A stretch of 64,000 nucleotides of DNA from Apostichopus japonicus (lineage: Eukaryota > Echinodermata > Holothuroidea > Aspidochirotida > Stichopodidae). Position 1 is the first letter of the stretch. Every line of letters begins with the position of its first letter. The stretch covers positions 5,138,713 through 5,202,712 of the forward strand of contig NC_092574.1 of assembly GCF_037975245.1 (NCBI RefSeq), in the 5' to 3' direction. The notes beneath the pieces were generated by a model. That model made no database searches and was not told the origin of the DNA. It was given only the letters and a program-made list of their open reading frames with translations. Of the stretch, positions 1 through 11,019 are shown piece after piece. The position numbers and the translations under genes were made by a program.

Positions 1-376
1 ACAACCTGTTTGCATTTACAATGATGATGTAAGCCTGACGTTCATCGTCGTCTGTTACTCTCATGGCTTCTCTCTCCGCTTCCGCGAAGAACTCTTCTGC
101 TTTCTGAGAGTTACTTTGCACCCCTTCAAAGTTAGAGACCTCTAGATATCCTCTGAATAGCAGCATATCACAGGCTGTCTCCGTCCATTCTATCTCATTT
201 CTGGTTTCCAAATCACTATCGAGTTTGTTTGCTATACCCTTTAAATCTAACATAATGTTCTGATCAAGTTTCCAATTGAAATGGCAAGGAACCTCCTTCC
301 ACCAATCTGGTATAGAATGACAACCGGCCATTGTAGAATCTATAGAAGAACAATATGATAAACAATACACTGGCAT
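1..376 (-). CDS. IFIT-like TPR protein, copy A (N-terminal part only, runs off the window)
   Basis: Minus-strand frame open from position 376 to the window edge. It encodes about the first 125 residues of the same protein as copies B-E: the MAGCHSI start, CHFNW, the ETRNEIEW segment and the DDDERQAY segment. The rest lies left of the window. The longest start is at 376 (begins MPVYC, as in copy E). The start shared by all copies is the ATG at 331 (MAGCHS), which directly follows a pyrimidine-rich stretch ending in TATAG that resembles a 3' splice site. The segment from YLEVSNFEG to the QKAEEF motif is identical to copy D, while the flanks are closer to copy E, so the fragment is itself mosaic. 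Family assignment is by motif resemblance to vertebrate IFITs. Confidence 0.72.
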   Translation of the reverse strand, partial: MPVYCLSYCSSIDSTMAGCHSIPDWWKEVPCHFNWKLDQNIMLDLKGIANKLDSDLETRNEIEWTETACDMLLFRGYLEVSNFEGVQSNSQKAEEFFAEAEREAMRVTDDDERQAYIIIVNANRL

Positions 377-1955
377 ATTTTATGTAAACAAACTTGTGAG
401 GTCCTTGCGATTATGAATGAAAGCATATATCTTATCGGTTTATCTACTGAGCATGAATTTATAACAGAGATATGCAGTGGCGAAGCTAGAGATAGGGGAG
501 TGTGCATGGTAGAGTCCTTCATAGAATTTTAGGGGACGACAAAATTCAGTGGCAAAGGAAACATAAGTAGCTATGATATATGCTTTACGATATATGCTAC
601 TTGTTCTTTTAGCACGTCGTGATCTGCTTTTTCTCAGGTTTGCCTCATTAGCCATACTAATCATAATTGAGATTTCTTAGAGAAGTTAACTTTGATTCAG
701 TATGGCACTGGAATGTCGTCTTCAACATAAAACAAATTTCCGTTTGAGTCATTGTGATATGAGATACCTGGGTATACCTACTCACAAATACTATCTTGTA
801 ATTGTAAATATGTTACATCTTTAATATATTAAGTTCCGTAGCCACTAGGATCATGGAAACACATGCATTATTCCCTCCCTTTCCCGCAAAGTTGCATGAA
901 ATGATGAATTATAGCATCATTTTACATCTAAACCTTCTTACCAAATACAATGATTCTGAAAGTGGAAGGGACAAGTACGGACGTCAGTACATTTATAATC
1001 ACTCTTCCTTAAGCTTGAATACGTAATGGAAGGTAGTGTCCATATGGTGTCATGAAAAGTCATGTAAATACAAGCGTTAAGTAAACTTAAATTGCCTGAC
1101 TGGGAATGGCAACATTTTGCATAATTTTGATCCCCTTACCGTAATCAATGTTCACAAAAGGGAGGGGAAGCCCTCCTCTTAGACAACATTTTATATTTTT
1201 GTTCTCATTTATAATTATCTTTAATTTTTATACTGAAATAATGGAATGAATTATGTGACACAAAAATAACCAGTCAGCAAACCTGTTGTGTGTTTTCAAT
1301 GATGCTACATGAATAATCTTATATGAATGTGACACACTAGGCTGTAGCGTTATATAGTCAGGATGACCAACATACTTCAATCCAAGTAGCACATCAAAAG
1401 CATTGACATACGACAAACAATATTCACATTGGCAACTGGTGACCGAGATTGATCTCTACCAAATGCACCAGGCTTCTCCTACTCAAAGTGGTACACCTCC
1501 AAGAGGTACATTTAGCAGGCGCCTGGCTGATTTTACCCCCTGGTCCCCAAGATTTTGATTTTGATTTGCCTCTAAAACACCTAGGCGACAAACTAGGCGT
1601 AAGTTATTTTCGTAAACGGCGTCTGGTCAATTCCCAACGTTACTACATCCAAACCTGAAGTTTTAATTTGGCCCTGAATTTCGAAATACGACGGAAAACT
1701 TCAACAACGGAGGCAAAGAAATCATACTAATTACTCAAAATGATATGATCCTCTCCCGTTTTTTGTGTTTCATTCCCATTCTCTCTCCGTGTATCTCATT
1801 GTGACCGCCCCCTGGCTACGCGCTTGGATATCCCTATCCAAACACATATATAACACTTTTCTATGTTGGCATCGTTCAAATTAATCAATACCCTCCGAAA
1901 TTGTTAAATACATGCAGAGTGAACTGTACTTTTGAGTCTAAGTTGCTGATCTCAT
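377..1955. other. 5' flank of IFIT-like copy A
   Basis: No coding sequence supported. Positions 377-730 are nearly the same as 63647-64000 upstream of copy E and resemble 9513-9800 upstream of copy B. Positions about 1180-1270 match 23060-23165 upstream of copy C, so the flank carries the same parts as other copies in another arrangement. A short stretch near 1790-1830 resembles 24890-24925 and 41428-41460. Confidence 0.55.
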
Positions 1956-2790
1956 TCTTACAGCAGGGATATCATAGAACACGTACATAAATAACTAAAT
2001 CAAAAATGTTAAAAACTAACCTTACCTCTTTGTGATAGTCTTGGTCTCGCCGATTTTGACTTGCTTCTAATTGATCTTGCTAAATCGGAGTTGCTTTTAA
2101 ATTATCCACTTGCTATAAATACAACAACTAGCTATTCTAAATCACTAAAATGTTTCGTAATAATAGGTTAATTCCAGTCAAAGAAAAAAATACCGACCTT
2201 TAAACTGCGCAGATATCTGTAAGATTATAGTTGACCTATTCATATCTATACTGCCTTGTCTGTCACGTCTACTTAGAAGGTCGTTCTTCACAGCACCTTC
2301 TCTTTTAAATATCATAGCACACGCACAAAAGTCATTACACTGGCAAATGCATACAGGTAAACTGATCGAAAAGATCATCTCAACGTACCATCTCAAAGGG
2401 GAAATCTCAAAGGGGGAGAAGAGACTCCCCTAAGACCCCCTCCCCAGGCCGGCTCCCCTCCCTAAACTTCGCAAGATAATTACATTTCAGTTCGCTAACT
2501 TGAAGATCTCGGCATTGCCATCACCACATATTTCATTTAATATATCAGGGAGATAACATTCTATATAGCTAAGGATATAATGTGTCTCTTTGAAATATAG
2601 AAGAATTTGATGTTGTAAGGGAAAACCAGTGAAACAAGTAAAACAGAGAATGTTAAATCTCTATCGTATAAGGATATAGCTACAGTAACATAAAAATATA
2701 ATGTATTGTGATGTTAGTCCCTCCGTCTGTGAATATATAAATTAAGATATTTTTTCTTTTTTCTTTTTTTCTATTTTTCTATTTTGGTTT

Positions 2791-3531
2791 CTATAAGAAG
2801 TGGAGACTGTCACCGTGACGACGCTCAATGATGCTGAACAAGATAGCCGGAGGACTTAACGCGTTTATTTGCACGCGCCATTCAGGTAGATACAATTTCA
2901 ACCACTTGCGCCAGAATTGGTCAGCCGGGTGCTGGACATGCCTCCAGGGGCGACGGAAATGGTCAACACTTTCAAACTTGCCCGGAGGAATGCTAGGACC
3001 ATTTCTCAATAACAACAAATGGGTGGGAGTAATAGGCGTAGGGTCACGTGGGTCGTCCCTGAGTTTTGTCAACGAACGACCATTAACAATGCTTTCCACT
3101 TCGCAAACAAAGTCCCCAAAATCTCATCTGTAAGTCTCACAGTACTAGGGAGGATAGCAGCCATGACTCTTTTAATTACACCCGCCATATGCGTTCACAG
3201 CCCCCCCCCCCCTATAAGAGAAGCAGTTGAGGGAATAAAACGCCAATCAACATTCTCTTTTACTGCATATGCGTGAATTTCCTTATGGGAGATGTCTCTC
3301 ATGGCCCGTCTCAACTCCGCCTCACCCGACAAAATGACTGCCTTTATTTGAAAATAAGGTTTCTGGACACCATCTTCGTGCCACAAATCGCATGAATACA
3401 TTCAAGAAGGACTCAGTAACTAATAAGTCCAACTTCTCTATATGGACAGCCCTGACTGTTAAACAAGTGAACAAACAGCCATAACGTTTGACTTCGGAAC
3501 GGCCGAATTTAACGTAATACAACCCAAACAC
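2791..3531 (-). pseudogene. BEL/Pao retrotransposon integrase region relic
   Basis: Read on the minus strand, 3531-3322 encodes an integrase-core-like segment (GRSEVKRYGCLFTCLTVRAV, later FVARRWCPE). The 3401-3195 frame continues with an HAYAVKENVDWRFIPSTAS segment. The 3099-2791 frame gives the C-terminal region typical of BEL/Pao Pol: an IVNGRSLTKL segment, DDPRDPTPITPTHLLLLR, and WRHVQHPADQFWRKWLK. The pieces are in different frames and no long frame remains, so the element is dead. The acidic residue expected after LFSN is K here (SNKG rather than SDNG). It interrupts the block shared with copy B and the gene-less block at about 32 kb. Confidence 0.85.
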
Positions 3532-3743
3532 ATCAATGCCGAGTCGTGAGATAATTTCAAATTTTATATCTACTTCGACTATTCAGACTGATGTTTCTCG
3601 TTTGTGGGAACAAAATTATTTGGAAGGGCCTCCGACCTGTCCCTCCAAGGAATGGGAAGTTCGACAGGACCACGTGAGCAAATAAACGGGTTAAAACCCC
3701 GACCTCTTTTGTTCAGGATCATTGAGCGTCGTCTCGGTGACAG
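2807..3743. repeat. 35-bp inverted repeats enclosing the BEL/Pao relic
   Basis: The sequence at 2807-2841 reappears in reverse complement at 3709-3743 with 33 of 35 positions matching (core GACGACGCTCAATGAT). The pair brackets the integrase relic. BEL/Pao elements normally have direct long terminal repeats, so an inverted arrangement suggests a rearranged terminal repeat or a second, inverted copy. Confidence 0.75.
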
Positions 3744-4974
3744 TGTAAAAATCGTTGCCGGGCAAAACTAACCGCACGACAAACTGCGATATACATGGGC
3801 TTACAGTGGTTTACTGCGCCTTTCTGGGGTTAACGGCGGCTTTAAACTACTTAGGATTTTTGCAATGAGACCACATACGACGCCACTCTGAACCAGGAGA
3901 GGAATGAAGCATTTGTAACATATATATTACGTAAGTACGCATCGATTACGTAAGTATGCAAAGCAAGGAGGCGGGTATAAAAGGTCACACCCTTAAAACC
4001 ATTGGACGAGGGCAGCATTGACCTTTGCCCAACCTCGACCAAGCGGAAATTTCCCTTTAACCACGCTATGGAAAATAATACACGTCGGCAACGATGACAG
4101 AGACAGTCTTTATATATAATAGGTAGAGAATTTACATATTACTGAAAGACTATAACAGTGGTTAGTTTAGTCTTCAGCAGATCTTCCACACATATCAGCC
4201 TTCTGAACACCCCACCCCCACCTCACCCTCCCTGCCCCAGTTATCAATCAAGAGCAAAACATGAAATTGTGTTATATCAATAACATAAATAATTTTCACA
4301 GAAATTGTTGGATTTCATCATTTCTGAACATTTCTGGATATATGAAGTTAAATGTCATGCATGTTGTTACTGTCTGTTAATGTCTATTACTCCATAAAAC
4401 TATGATTGAAGATCAACACAGCCAGTTTGGCATGAGCAGAGGATCTCTGTAGTAATATGCCTACATACATGTAACATACTAGACAGCCAAATATCTCTAT
4501 ATATTAAATATATATGTAAGGGTAATACGTCACTGACTTATACATACATTTTATAGCTATGACATTCACAACGAGACACTTACATTGTGAGCTGACAGCA
4601 CCCTAGGTCAATCGTTGAACTGAATTTCGACAACGGGAGTTTCCAGCTTTGTTAAAATAGGAGAGCTTCAAACAACGCATGAATTGCACGGTTTACTGAG
4701 CTTAAGTTATTTCTCCACCGTTAAACAAACTATTTAATCTATTTAAAGTCATCACATCAAGTATGACAATGGATTTTAATCTTTACCTTTGTTTTATTTG
4801 ATAATTGGTAAATATAGGTTTGAACGGAATGTTACTATGTGAACAAACACGATATTACGATGTATTCAGAATTTCTTATCTTTTCATCTGTCGAAAATAG
4901 AGTGTTGTGCCCATCGCAACATACAAGGACTCAATCATTGTTGGAATAAGTCAATTAGGTCACTCATTGAGTCC

Positions 4975-5195
4975 AGTTTTGTCTGCCTTGACTCGAGTTA
5001 GAACAAAAGTGACAAGACTTTACCGCGACTCAAAACGAAACTGGCATGATTTGACTCTGGTTTGACCATGGCACTTGACCGAAGTAAGACAAAGACTGGA
5101 GTCACAGCAATAAGGGACTCGAGTCAACGGAAGAGACTCGAGTCACATGTAGCAATAAGGACTCGCGTCAATGGAAGAGACTCGAGTATCCTTTG
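4975..5195. repeat. GACTCGAGTC-rich degenerate tandem repeat
   Basis: The 10-bp palindrome GACTCGAGTC and close variants recur at intervals of roughly 20-40 bp, with spacers such as GCAATAAGG and GGAAGA. A related array stands at the equivalent place upstream of copy B (12850-13140). No coding potential. Confidence 0.7.
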
Positions 5196-5879
5196 AAGAG
5201 AACAAGAGAAGCCTTTGACGCTATACGTACTCAACGGAAAATGTTATTAATTATACGTTCAATACGAAGTGATTTATGTTTTCTTACCCTAAACAGGTGA
5301 GGGTAAAATGCCTAAAGTAGCCATTTTGCAATATGCACATGCATGAAGACATCTAAATTACCCCATTTTACTTTCAAAATTTCAAAATAAATGTTAAGTG
5401 TTTCCTACATTTTCTCAAAATCAGTAAATCAAGTCTGCTAACCGTTTGTTCTATTTCCACAATCGTGAACTTTTTCTGTGAAATTGTTAAGTACATTATC
5501 AAAAGCACAAGTCTGTTAATGTTTCTTATTGAATCGACAGTTGGATTTCATGCATGTAAAAATTGCCCATACATACTTATGCAATGTATTATTGCATATT
5601 TTAGTGTGAACTAAAGTTCGAGAAGCTATTTAAAGATTATATTTTCACAAAATTAATTTATTTTTATTCTAGCCAGTGATAGTTTTACTATTTTCTACAT
5701 TTTCACGCCGGATGACCTCTTAGTGTGATTGTTGAAATACATCAGAGTCTGTTGTTCTGCTTAGTTGGTTTCAATGATAATCGTAAGTAAGTAAAAGAAG
5801 CCTATTGTTTTTTGGAGGTAAAGGTCATCATTAGGATATTATTACTGTATATTTAATCTTTACGTATATACTGTATTAC

Positions 5880-6003
5880 ATATATTTGTACATTTTTCTT
5901 TTCTCCAAGGGAGTCTCCTACCTTGTTAAGTCTTTTTCAGACTTTATAGGAGATTTCCTTTCCCATTGTACACAATTGGCGATAAAATAAATAAATAAAT
6001 AAA
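5880..6003 (+). mobile_element. 3' end of a LINE-like element with (AAAT)n tail
   Basis: The segment ends in repeated AAATAAAT units after a stretch resembling the 3' untranslated end of non-LTR retrotransposons (GGAGATTTCC, CCATTGTACACAATTGG). No reading frame belongs to it, so it is probably a 5'-truncated insertion. Family not resolved. Confidence 0.4.
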
Positions 6004-6889
6004 TAGGAGGCTGTTGGCAATGAGAATTTACCTTATGGGCTTCCGTAGAATCAAATAACATTTCACGAACGAAGTCTAATAAGCTTCAGCACTTCGATAA
6101 GGTGCCTACTTTAGCTAATCATTTTTCAGTTACACTGAAAAGAAGTTGCTCGCCAAATCAATTAATACAATTCCATATCAAAGTCAATTTTCCATGGGCC
6201 ATATAAATCGTTACAGTAACGTTTTATCTAGGTGCATTTCAGGCTATTAATAAAACTATTAATATGAATGACTTTTAGTCCCCCATCTTTCAATTGATAA
6301 ATAATTAAAGGCCTCTTCATTTTATCAGGAATACCTCCCCAAAGTAAATCGGAAGTAATGCTATCGAGCTCTTTAATAATCTATATGGATGGTTTGGCAA
6401 AACCAAGAAAGGGAGAACATATTGGGAAAGAGCAAACGTTTAGACTATGATATTTCGACCAATCGGGGTCAGGTCTCTACCAGACTAAAACCGGGGGCAG
6501 TATTTCAGTCTTGACAGTGTAGGTTGGTAGTTCAAACGAAAAAGGTTGTCTCTATGTTGTGTAAAAGAAATTCCCAACATATTTACAGGACCAAGTGTAC
6601 AAAGCTAGATCATTAATACACATAGGGGATTATTACTATGCGGACTCAAGTGCATCATATTACACTAAGAAATATTGATAGCAAGCACAGAGGCTGATCA
6701 AAAATCATCATGAACACTAAGGGTGTCCGCTAAGGAATCTCTACTGCCAAATAAACAAATCAGTAAACAAATAAATAAGATAAGTTTCACCGCTTTTATT
6801 GTCCAATTGATCTTTTGTAAAAACCGTGGCCATATATACTTTTATTTAGTGAACGTAAACAGAGATATCTTAACAAACAAACGAAGAAA
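6004..6889. other. Gene-free stretch, probably degraded LINE sequence
   Basis: No supported gene. Around 6545-6580 it loosely resembles 7457-7490, which lies inside the L1/Tx1-like relic to the right, so part of this stretch may be more of the same decayed element. Confidence 0.3.
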
Positions 6890-7826
6890 CAATATGACAT
6901 TGCCAAAATAAATGGTCTAACGTCTCATCCTCTCTTTTGCAAAAGTACATAAAGAGCTCTCAATTATGTTCAGAAGAAATAAGAGTCTATTCGTCCCTAC
7001 TATCCGGTGAATAAAATGAAATTAAACATAATGAACTTTTGCTTCCCAAACCGAATACCATCATTTGAAAATTGATAAGTTGAGGACCACACTTTGTCGT
7101 CAAAATGAAAGGAAGCGTTCCATGTTGCAACTGCTTTTGGATTGCTCTAAAATTGCAAATATAAATAATGTGAAACACATTTATGCCTTCACGGCTGATA
7201 GGGTTTACACTAATATGACGGTTAAATTTATCCTGCTTATTTCCCCAGATAAACATAAAAATACTCCTATTAAAGTTACGAACAAAATAATCGGGAGGGC
7301 TTGGGAGAACCAAAAGAAAAACCAGAAAACAAATTTTGAGAGGGCAATAGTGTTTACGATGACGCTTTGACCAACAAATGTGAGGTCCCTAGTGGGCCAC
7401 AAATTAAGCACCCGCTTAAGGCGAGAAAGCTTGGGAGAAATGGTCTTCGCGATTAGTTGTGAAAGAAACTCCTAACATGTTGAGAGCCACGGGACCAGGT
7501 AACTATATAATCGTCGACGAAGGCGGGATCACTATCAACATATGGGTCTTACTTATTGGGAAAAGAGTTGATTTATCATAATCAACTTCATATATGAGAT
7601 ATTATGAAATTCCTCAAGAATATGATACTCCTATTAAAGTTACGAACAAAATTTCTATATATAAAGAGAGTGGTATCATCAGTGCACTGCAAAAGTTTAA
7701 CCTCAGAATTAGAGATACTGATACCCGAACACTATTGTTATGGAGGAGGGTCTGCGCAAAGACCTCCGGGCAGACCAGAAAAGGATAGGGACTGAGTGGA
7801 CATCCCCGTCTCACCCCTCTTCCCAA
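6890..7826 (-). pseudogene. L1/Tx1-like LINE ORF2 relic
   Basis: On the minus strand, 7826-7650 encodes a reverse-transcriptase segment (RGVRRGCPLSPYPFLVCPEV), where L1/Tx1 elements have G-V-R-Q-G-C-P-L-S-P-Y. Positions 7411-7300 give LNLWPTRDLTFVGQS and TIALSKFVF. Positions 7313-6987 give PDYFVRNFNRSIFMFIWGNK, the segment C-terminal to the RT domain. The pieces are out of frame with each other. A 28-bp exact direct repeat (starts at 7261 and 7625) sits at the join. The 3' part recurs downstream of copies C (20520-20877) and D (37840-38175), so the insertion is older than the duplications. Confidence 0.8.
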
Positions 7827-8069
7827 ATTAAAGTTACCAGAAGAATAACCATGATTGTAAACACAGCTGGCACTGTTTTGATGAAATGTTTTTTTTTTCA
7901 GTCGGGGATCTTAGAATGAAAACACGATGACATAAAAAACAGAAATTGAATGGACGTCACCATTGGTATGTGGATTATTTCAAAAGTCAGTGATATTGTC
8001 CGATGTGAGTATAGAGCATACGGTGTAGTTAAGAATATTCTCCAAGTACTTAGGTCACTCAATCGATAC
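7827..8069. other. 3' flank of IFIT-like copy B
   Basis: Short non-coding flank. Positions 7960-8069 correspond to the 3' flanks of C (about 21450-21549) and D (about 38600-38699). The AATAAA present there on the minus strand reads AAATAA here, so the poly(A) signal used by B is unclear. Confidence 0.4.
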
Positions 8070-9512
8070 CTAATCATTCAACCCAATCTCTGCTACCCTG
8101 CTACGAAGGTTCTGTGCCATGATACCGCCATCGTCTAGTGTTTCATAATATTGTTGTAAATATCCTTTGGCCTTCCTTGCAAATTTAGCAGTTTGACCAC
8201 AAGCAGATATATCTTCATTTTGCGTTATTTCAAGTGCTGTCTCTATCACATCTTCATATGCCTTTGCGACATTTTCATTTACTTGTTTTCTATTAGCAAT
8301 AAAGAAGCTACCAGCGCGTCGAAATTGAACTTCGATCAAATAATACGGAGAGCCTTTGTTCTCCTCAATCATACTGTTGAACATTGCATGTGCTTTCTCA
8401 TTACGTCGCGCCTTACACAACGCAATCGCTTTATTTAATTTACCTTGAAAGTGAGAAGGTTCTAGTTCAAGACATTTATCAATATATTTCATTTCCAATC
8501 TTTTATATTCCTTCTTATCATTCCAGTCTCTGGCATCGGCTGCTAAATATCGGTACACAATCGATAACTGTAGAAACAACTCGGAACGGGGATGCTGGAG
8601 CTTTTCTCCTCTACCAAAAACTTTAATGGCTGTTTCATAATCACACAGGACACGATAAAAGCGACCTTTCTTTACGATAAGTTCACATGTATTTGCGTCA
8701 AGGTTGGCCATGATATCTTTGCCCTCATCGACTCGATCTAGGATTCTCAGCAAAACCTTTGCTAGGTCACATTGTGCCGACTTGTTTCTTGGTTCCAATT
8801 CAATCGCTTTCTCGTAGCACTGAATCTCATCATGGATGCCATCATACGGTTCACTGAAGTTGTTCGACCACAGACGAGCCTGTCGACCAATAACTGCACC
8901 AAGAGACTGATACCACGAAGATTTAGTCTTGATGGTCTTTAGTGCCTGCTGATATCTTTGTTCGGCTTCCTTGTATTTATTCGTTCCAAGTCTTGTTAAA
9001 GCGAAAGCAGCAGTGGCGTCTATGAAGGCTTGAAGTCTGTCTTGAGAGAGCTTATCTCGATGTCTATTCCAGCTTTGATCTAGTTCTGCGAGAAGCCTTA
9101 ATCGTCTGTCATCATTCTGGTTTCCCTCGTGGATAGTTTCCAGAACCCACAACCTGTTTGCAGTTACAATGATGATGTACGCCTGACGTTCATCGTCATC
9201 TGTTACTTTCATGGCTTCTCTCTCCGCTTCCACGAAGAATTCTTCTGCTGTCTGAGAGTTACTTTGCACCCCTTCATAGATAGAGACCTCTAGATAACCT
9301 CTGAAAAGCAGCATATCACAGGCTGTCTCCGTCCATTCTATATCATTTCTGGTTTCCAGTTTATTATCGAGGTTGTTTGCTATACCCTTAAAGTGTGTGA
9401 GATTATTCTGATCAAGTTTCCAATTGAAATGGCAAGGAACCTTCTTCCACCAATCGGATATAGAATGACAACCGGCCATTGTAGAATCTATAGAAGAACA
9501 ACGTGAATACAT
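8070..9512 (-). CDS. IFIT-like TPR protein, copy B (intact, 480 aa)
   Basis: Single uninterrupted frame. Residues 27-31 are CHFNW, matching the CHFTW-type motif near the N-terminus of vertebrate IFITs. TPR-like helix pairs include CYEKAIELEP (232-241), KKGRFYR (281-287) and RLEMKYIDKCLELEP (338-352). Length matches the 470-490 residues usual for IFITs. No signal peptide or membrane segment is seen, consistent with a cytosolic protein. Vertebrate IFITs bind 5'-triphosphate or cap-0 RNA; the same role here is inference. The ORF start gives MYSRC; the start shared by all copies is MAGCHS at 9479, just after a splice-acceptor-like tract. B shares DKLSQDRLQ and PRNKSAQ with E but DISACGQ with D, and DDGGIM with C. 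Intactness and in-frame variation suggest it is functional. Confidence 0.78.
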   Translation of the reverse strand: MYSRCSSIDSTMAGCHSISDWWKKVPCHFNWKLDQNNLTHFKGIANNLDNKLETRNDIEWTETACDMLLFRGYLEVSIYEGVQSNSQTAEEFFVEAEREAMKVTDDDERQAYIIIVTANRLWVLETIHEGNQNDDRRLRLLAELDQSWNRHRDKLSQDRLQAFIDATAAFALTRLGTNKYKEAEQRYQQALKTIKTKSSWYQSLGAVIGRQARLWSNNFSEPYDGIHDEIQCYEKAIELEPRNKSAQCDLAKVLLRILDRVDEGKDIMANLDANTCELIVKKGRFYRVLCDYETAIKVFGRGEKLQHPRSELFLQLSIVYRYLAADARDWNDKKEYKRLEMKYIDKCLELEPSHFQGKLNKAIALCKARRNEKAHAMFNSMIEENKGSPYYLIEVQFRRAGSFFIANRKQVNENVAKAYEDVIETALEITQNEDISACGQTAKFARKAKGYLQQYYETLDDGGIMAQNLRSRVAEIGLND

Positions 9513-11019
9513 TGACGTATTTTAAGCAGATCTTATGTAAACACACTTGTGAAGTCCTTGCGATGATAAAAAATAGCATATATTTTAGTGATTTATCTAA
9601 TAAGCATAAATGTATAACAGAGTTATGCAGAGGTTTTGCAAGATAATGAGAGGGGAGTGGTGGGGGTTGGGGGTGGCTGGGGTGTGTACAGGGACAGAGT
9701 GCTTCACAGAAATTTGTGGGGACGACAAAACCAATTGGAAAAGGAAAAATAAGGATGAAATAGAATATTGGATATTATTATTATAGCACGCCGTGATCTG
9801 CTTCTCCTCAGGTTGTCCTCATTATAGCCATACTAAACTAGAATTCGTTACAGAATTTAAAGCCTATATATGGTGCCAGGAAAAGTAATACGTCAGTACA
9901 TGATTTAAATTAACTTCAATTCCTCTTCATCCTAAAATGGGAACATAAATATTTGAACCCTGCCCTCACACCAAGAAGGCTGGCAATGCGTTGGTGCTAC
10001 TGCAGTACCTGATGATGTGCAATGTGTTAGGATTTTACACATGAAGAATGTAAGATAATTGGCTATGGACAAAATACTATATTATTTGTTTGATATTTTT
10101 CCATTTTTCGTATTTATTTATGATAATTTGTTGATATTAATACTAAAATAATTGGTTACGTCACTGCGGGTAACAAAATGAAGGAGAGAATTTTTGACAA
10201 CTATCATCTATACTCAGGGTTTACTGCTCAGTGTTTGGTTGGCTTCAAGTGAAATGTGTAAGTGGGCGGGCTCCACAAGAGTGCAAGTTTCGCAGTTTGA
10301 AGTCAAACAATCGTTTGCCCTTTTCCATCTAGTATATCTCTCTGTGACTTATATAGACTTTCCATATACCTTCATAGACTTCAACGTGCTTTCCATTAAT
10401 TTCGTCAAACTCAACAACTACTTTGACAAGTCGTCATATACACAACAGTCCATGCATGTATAATTCGTAAATGAAATATTGTACTGCTTATTGACCATTA
10501 AGTTGTAAATTATCGGATTTAAACTGCAACAACATCAATCACACACATATGCATATTGTTCTTACATTTATGTGTGGAACAACACCACTTCTCACACTCA
10601 CTCAGCAATGCCTTACGAAAAACGTTACGCTTCAATGCTCGTTGAAAATAACTGGGTGAAATAAATAATAAGAGAAAAAATGCCATATTTTTCTATATCA
10701 TGAAATAAGATAGACATTGACTATGCGTTAAGGCATACGGTGATGGCACCATTTAATATCCGTGATCGACGGACAAGTGTGTATTCTATCCTCTATCAAG
10801 TGACCGCTCAGAAGGCGAAAGCACATCGTTCGACACCAATGCAGCGAACGAAGTTGTTTTGGTATAATTGTAATGAGAAAAGGGATCCACTTCAAGGATC
10901 CGTTTTGGGTTCCATAACACTTATATAACACTTCTGTGGTTTGGCATCTTTCGAACTAATCAATACACTTCGCGATGTTGTTAAATGTTAGAGTGAAAGG
11001 TACTTTTGAGCCTATAAGT
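9513..11019. repeat. Upstream region of IFIT-like copy B
   Basis: No gene. Positions 9513-9800 resemble the flanks of A and E. Positions 10030-10160 resemble the proximal flanks of C (23030-23165) and D. Positions 10194-10460 and 10740-10915 recur at 31370-31590 and 31820-31985 and at 42440-42690 and 42755-42882. The last of these, with GGATCC twice around a short spacer, is among the best conserved non-coding pieces of the unit. Confidence 0.6.
9738..9747 (+). promoter_or_regulatory. IRF-element-like GAAAAGGAAA upstream of copy B
   Basis: Matches GAAANNGAAA, the interferon-regulatory-factor core, about 226 bp upstream of the B frame. At the matching place A and E read GCAAAGGAAA, one mismatch. 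A 10-bp match in AT-rich DNA is weak evidence. Confidence 0.2.

Larger units (their letters stand above)
1956..5880. repeat. Duplicated upstream block of the IFIT-like array (copy A version)
   Basis: This long non-coding block recurs at 11020-13600 (upstream of B), in part at 15335-16060, at 31990-33800 (no gene attached) and at 42890-43590 (upstream of D). Landmarks in the same order include the TCTTGGTCTCGCCGAT stretch, the CGACCTTTAAACT stretch, and the GTTGTTACTGTCTGTTAATG stretch. In this copy it is interrupted by a BEL/Pao relic between about 2807 and 4097. No conserved reading frame was seen, so it is treated as part of the duplicated unit. Confidence 0.7.

Noticed and set aside
10740-10928. 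Small conserved frame, also at 31823-32011 (VRDR-TSVYS, KRDPLQGSV)
   Set aside because: The frame is not kept upstream of copy D, and starts and ends differ, so it is better explained as conserved non-coding sequence of the unit.
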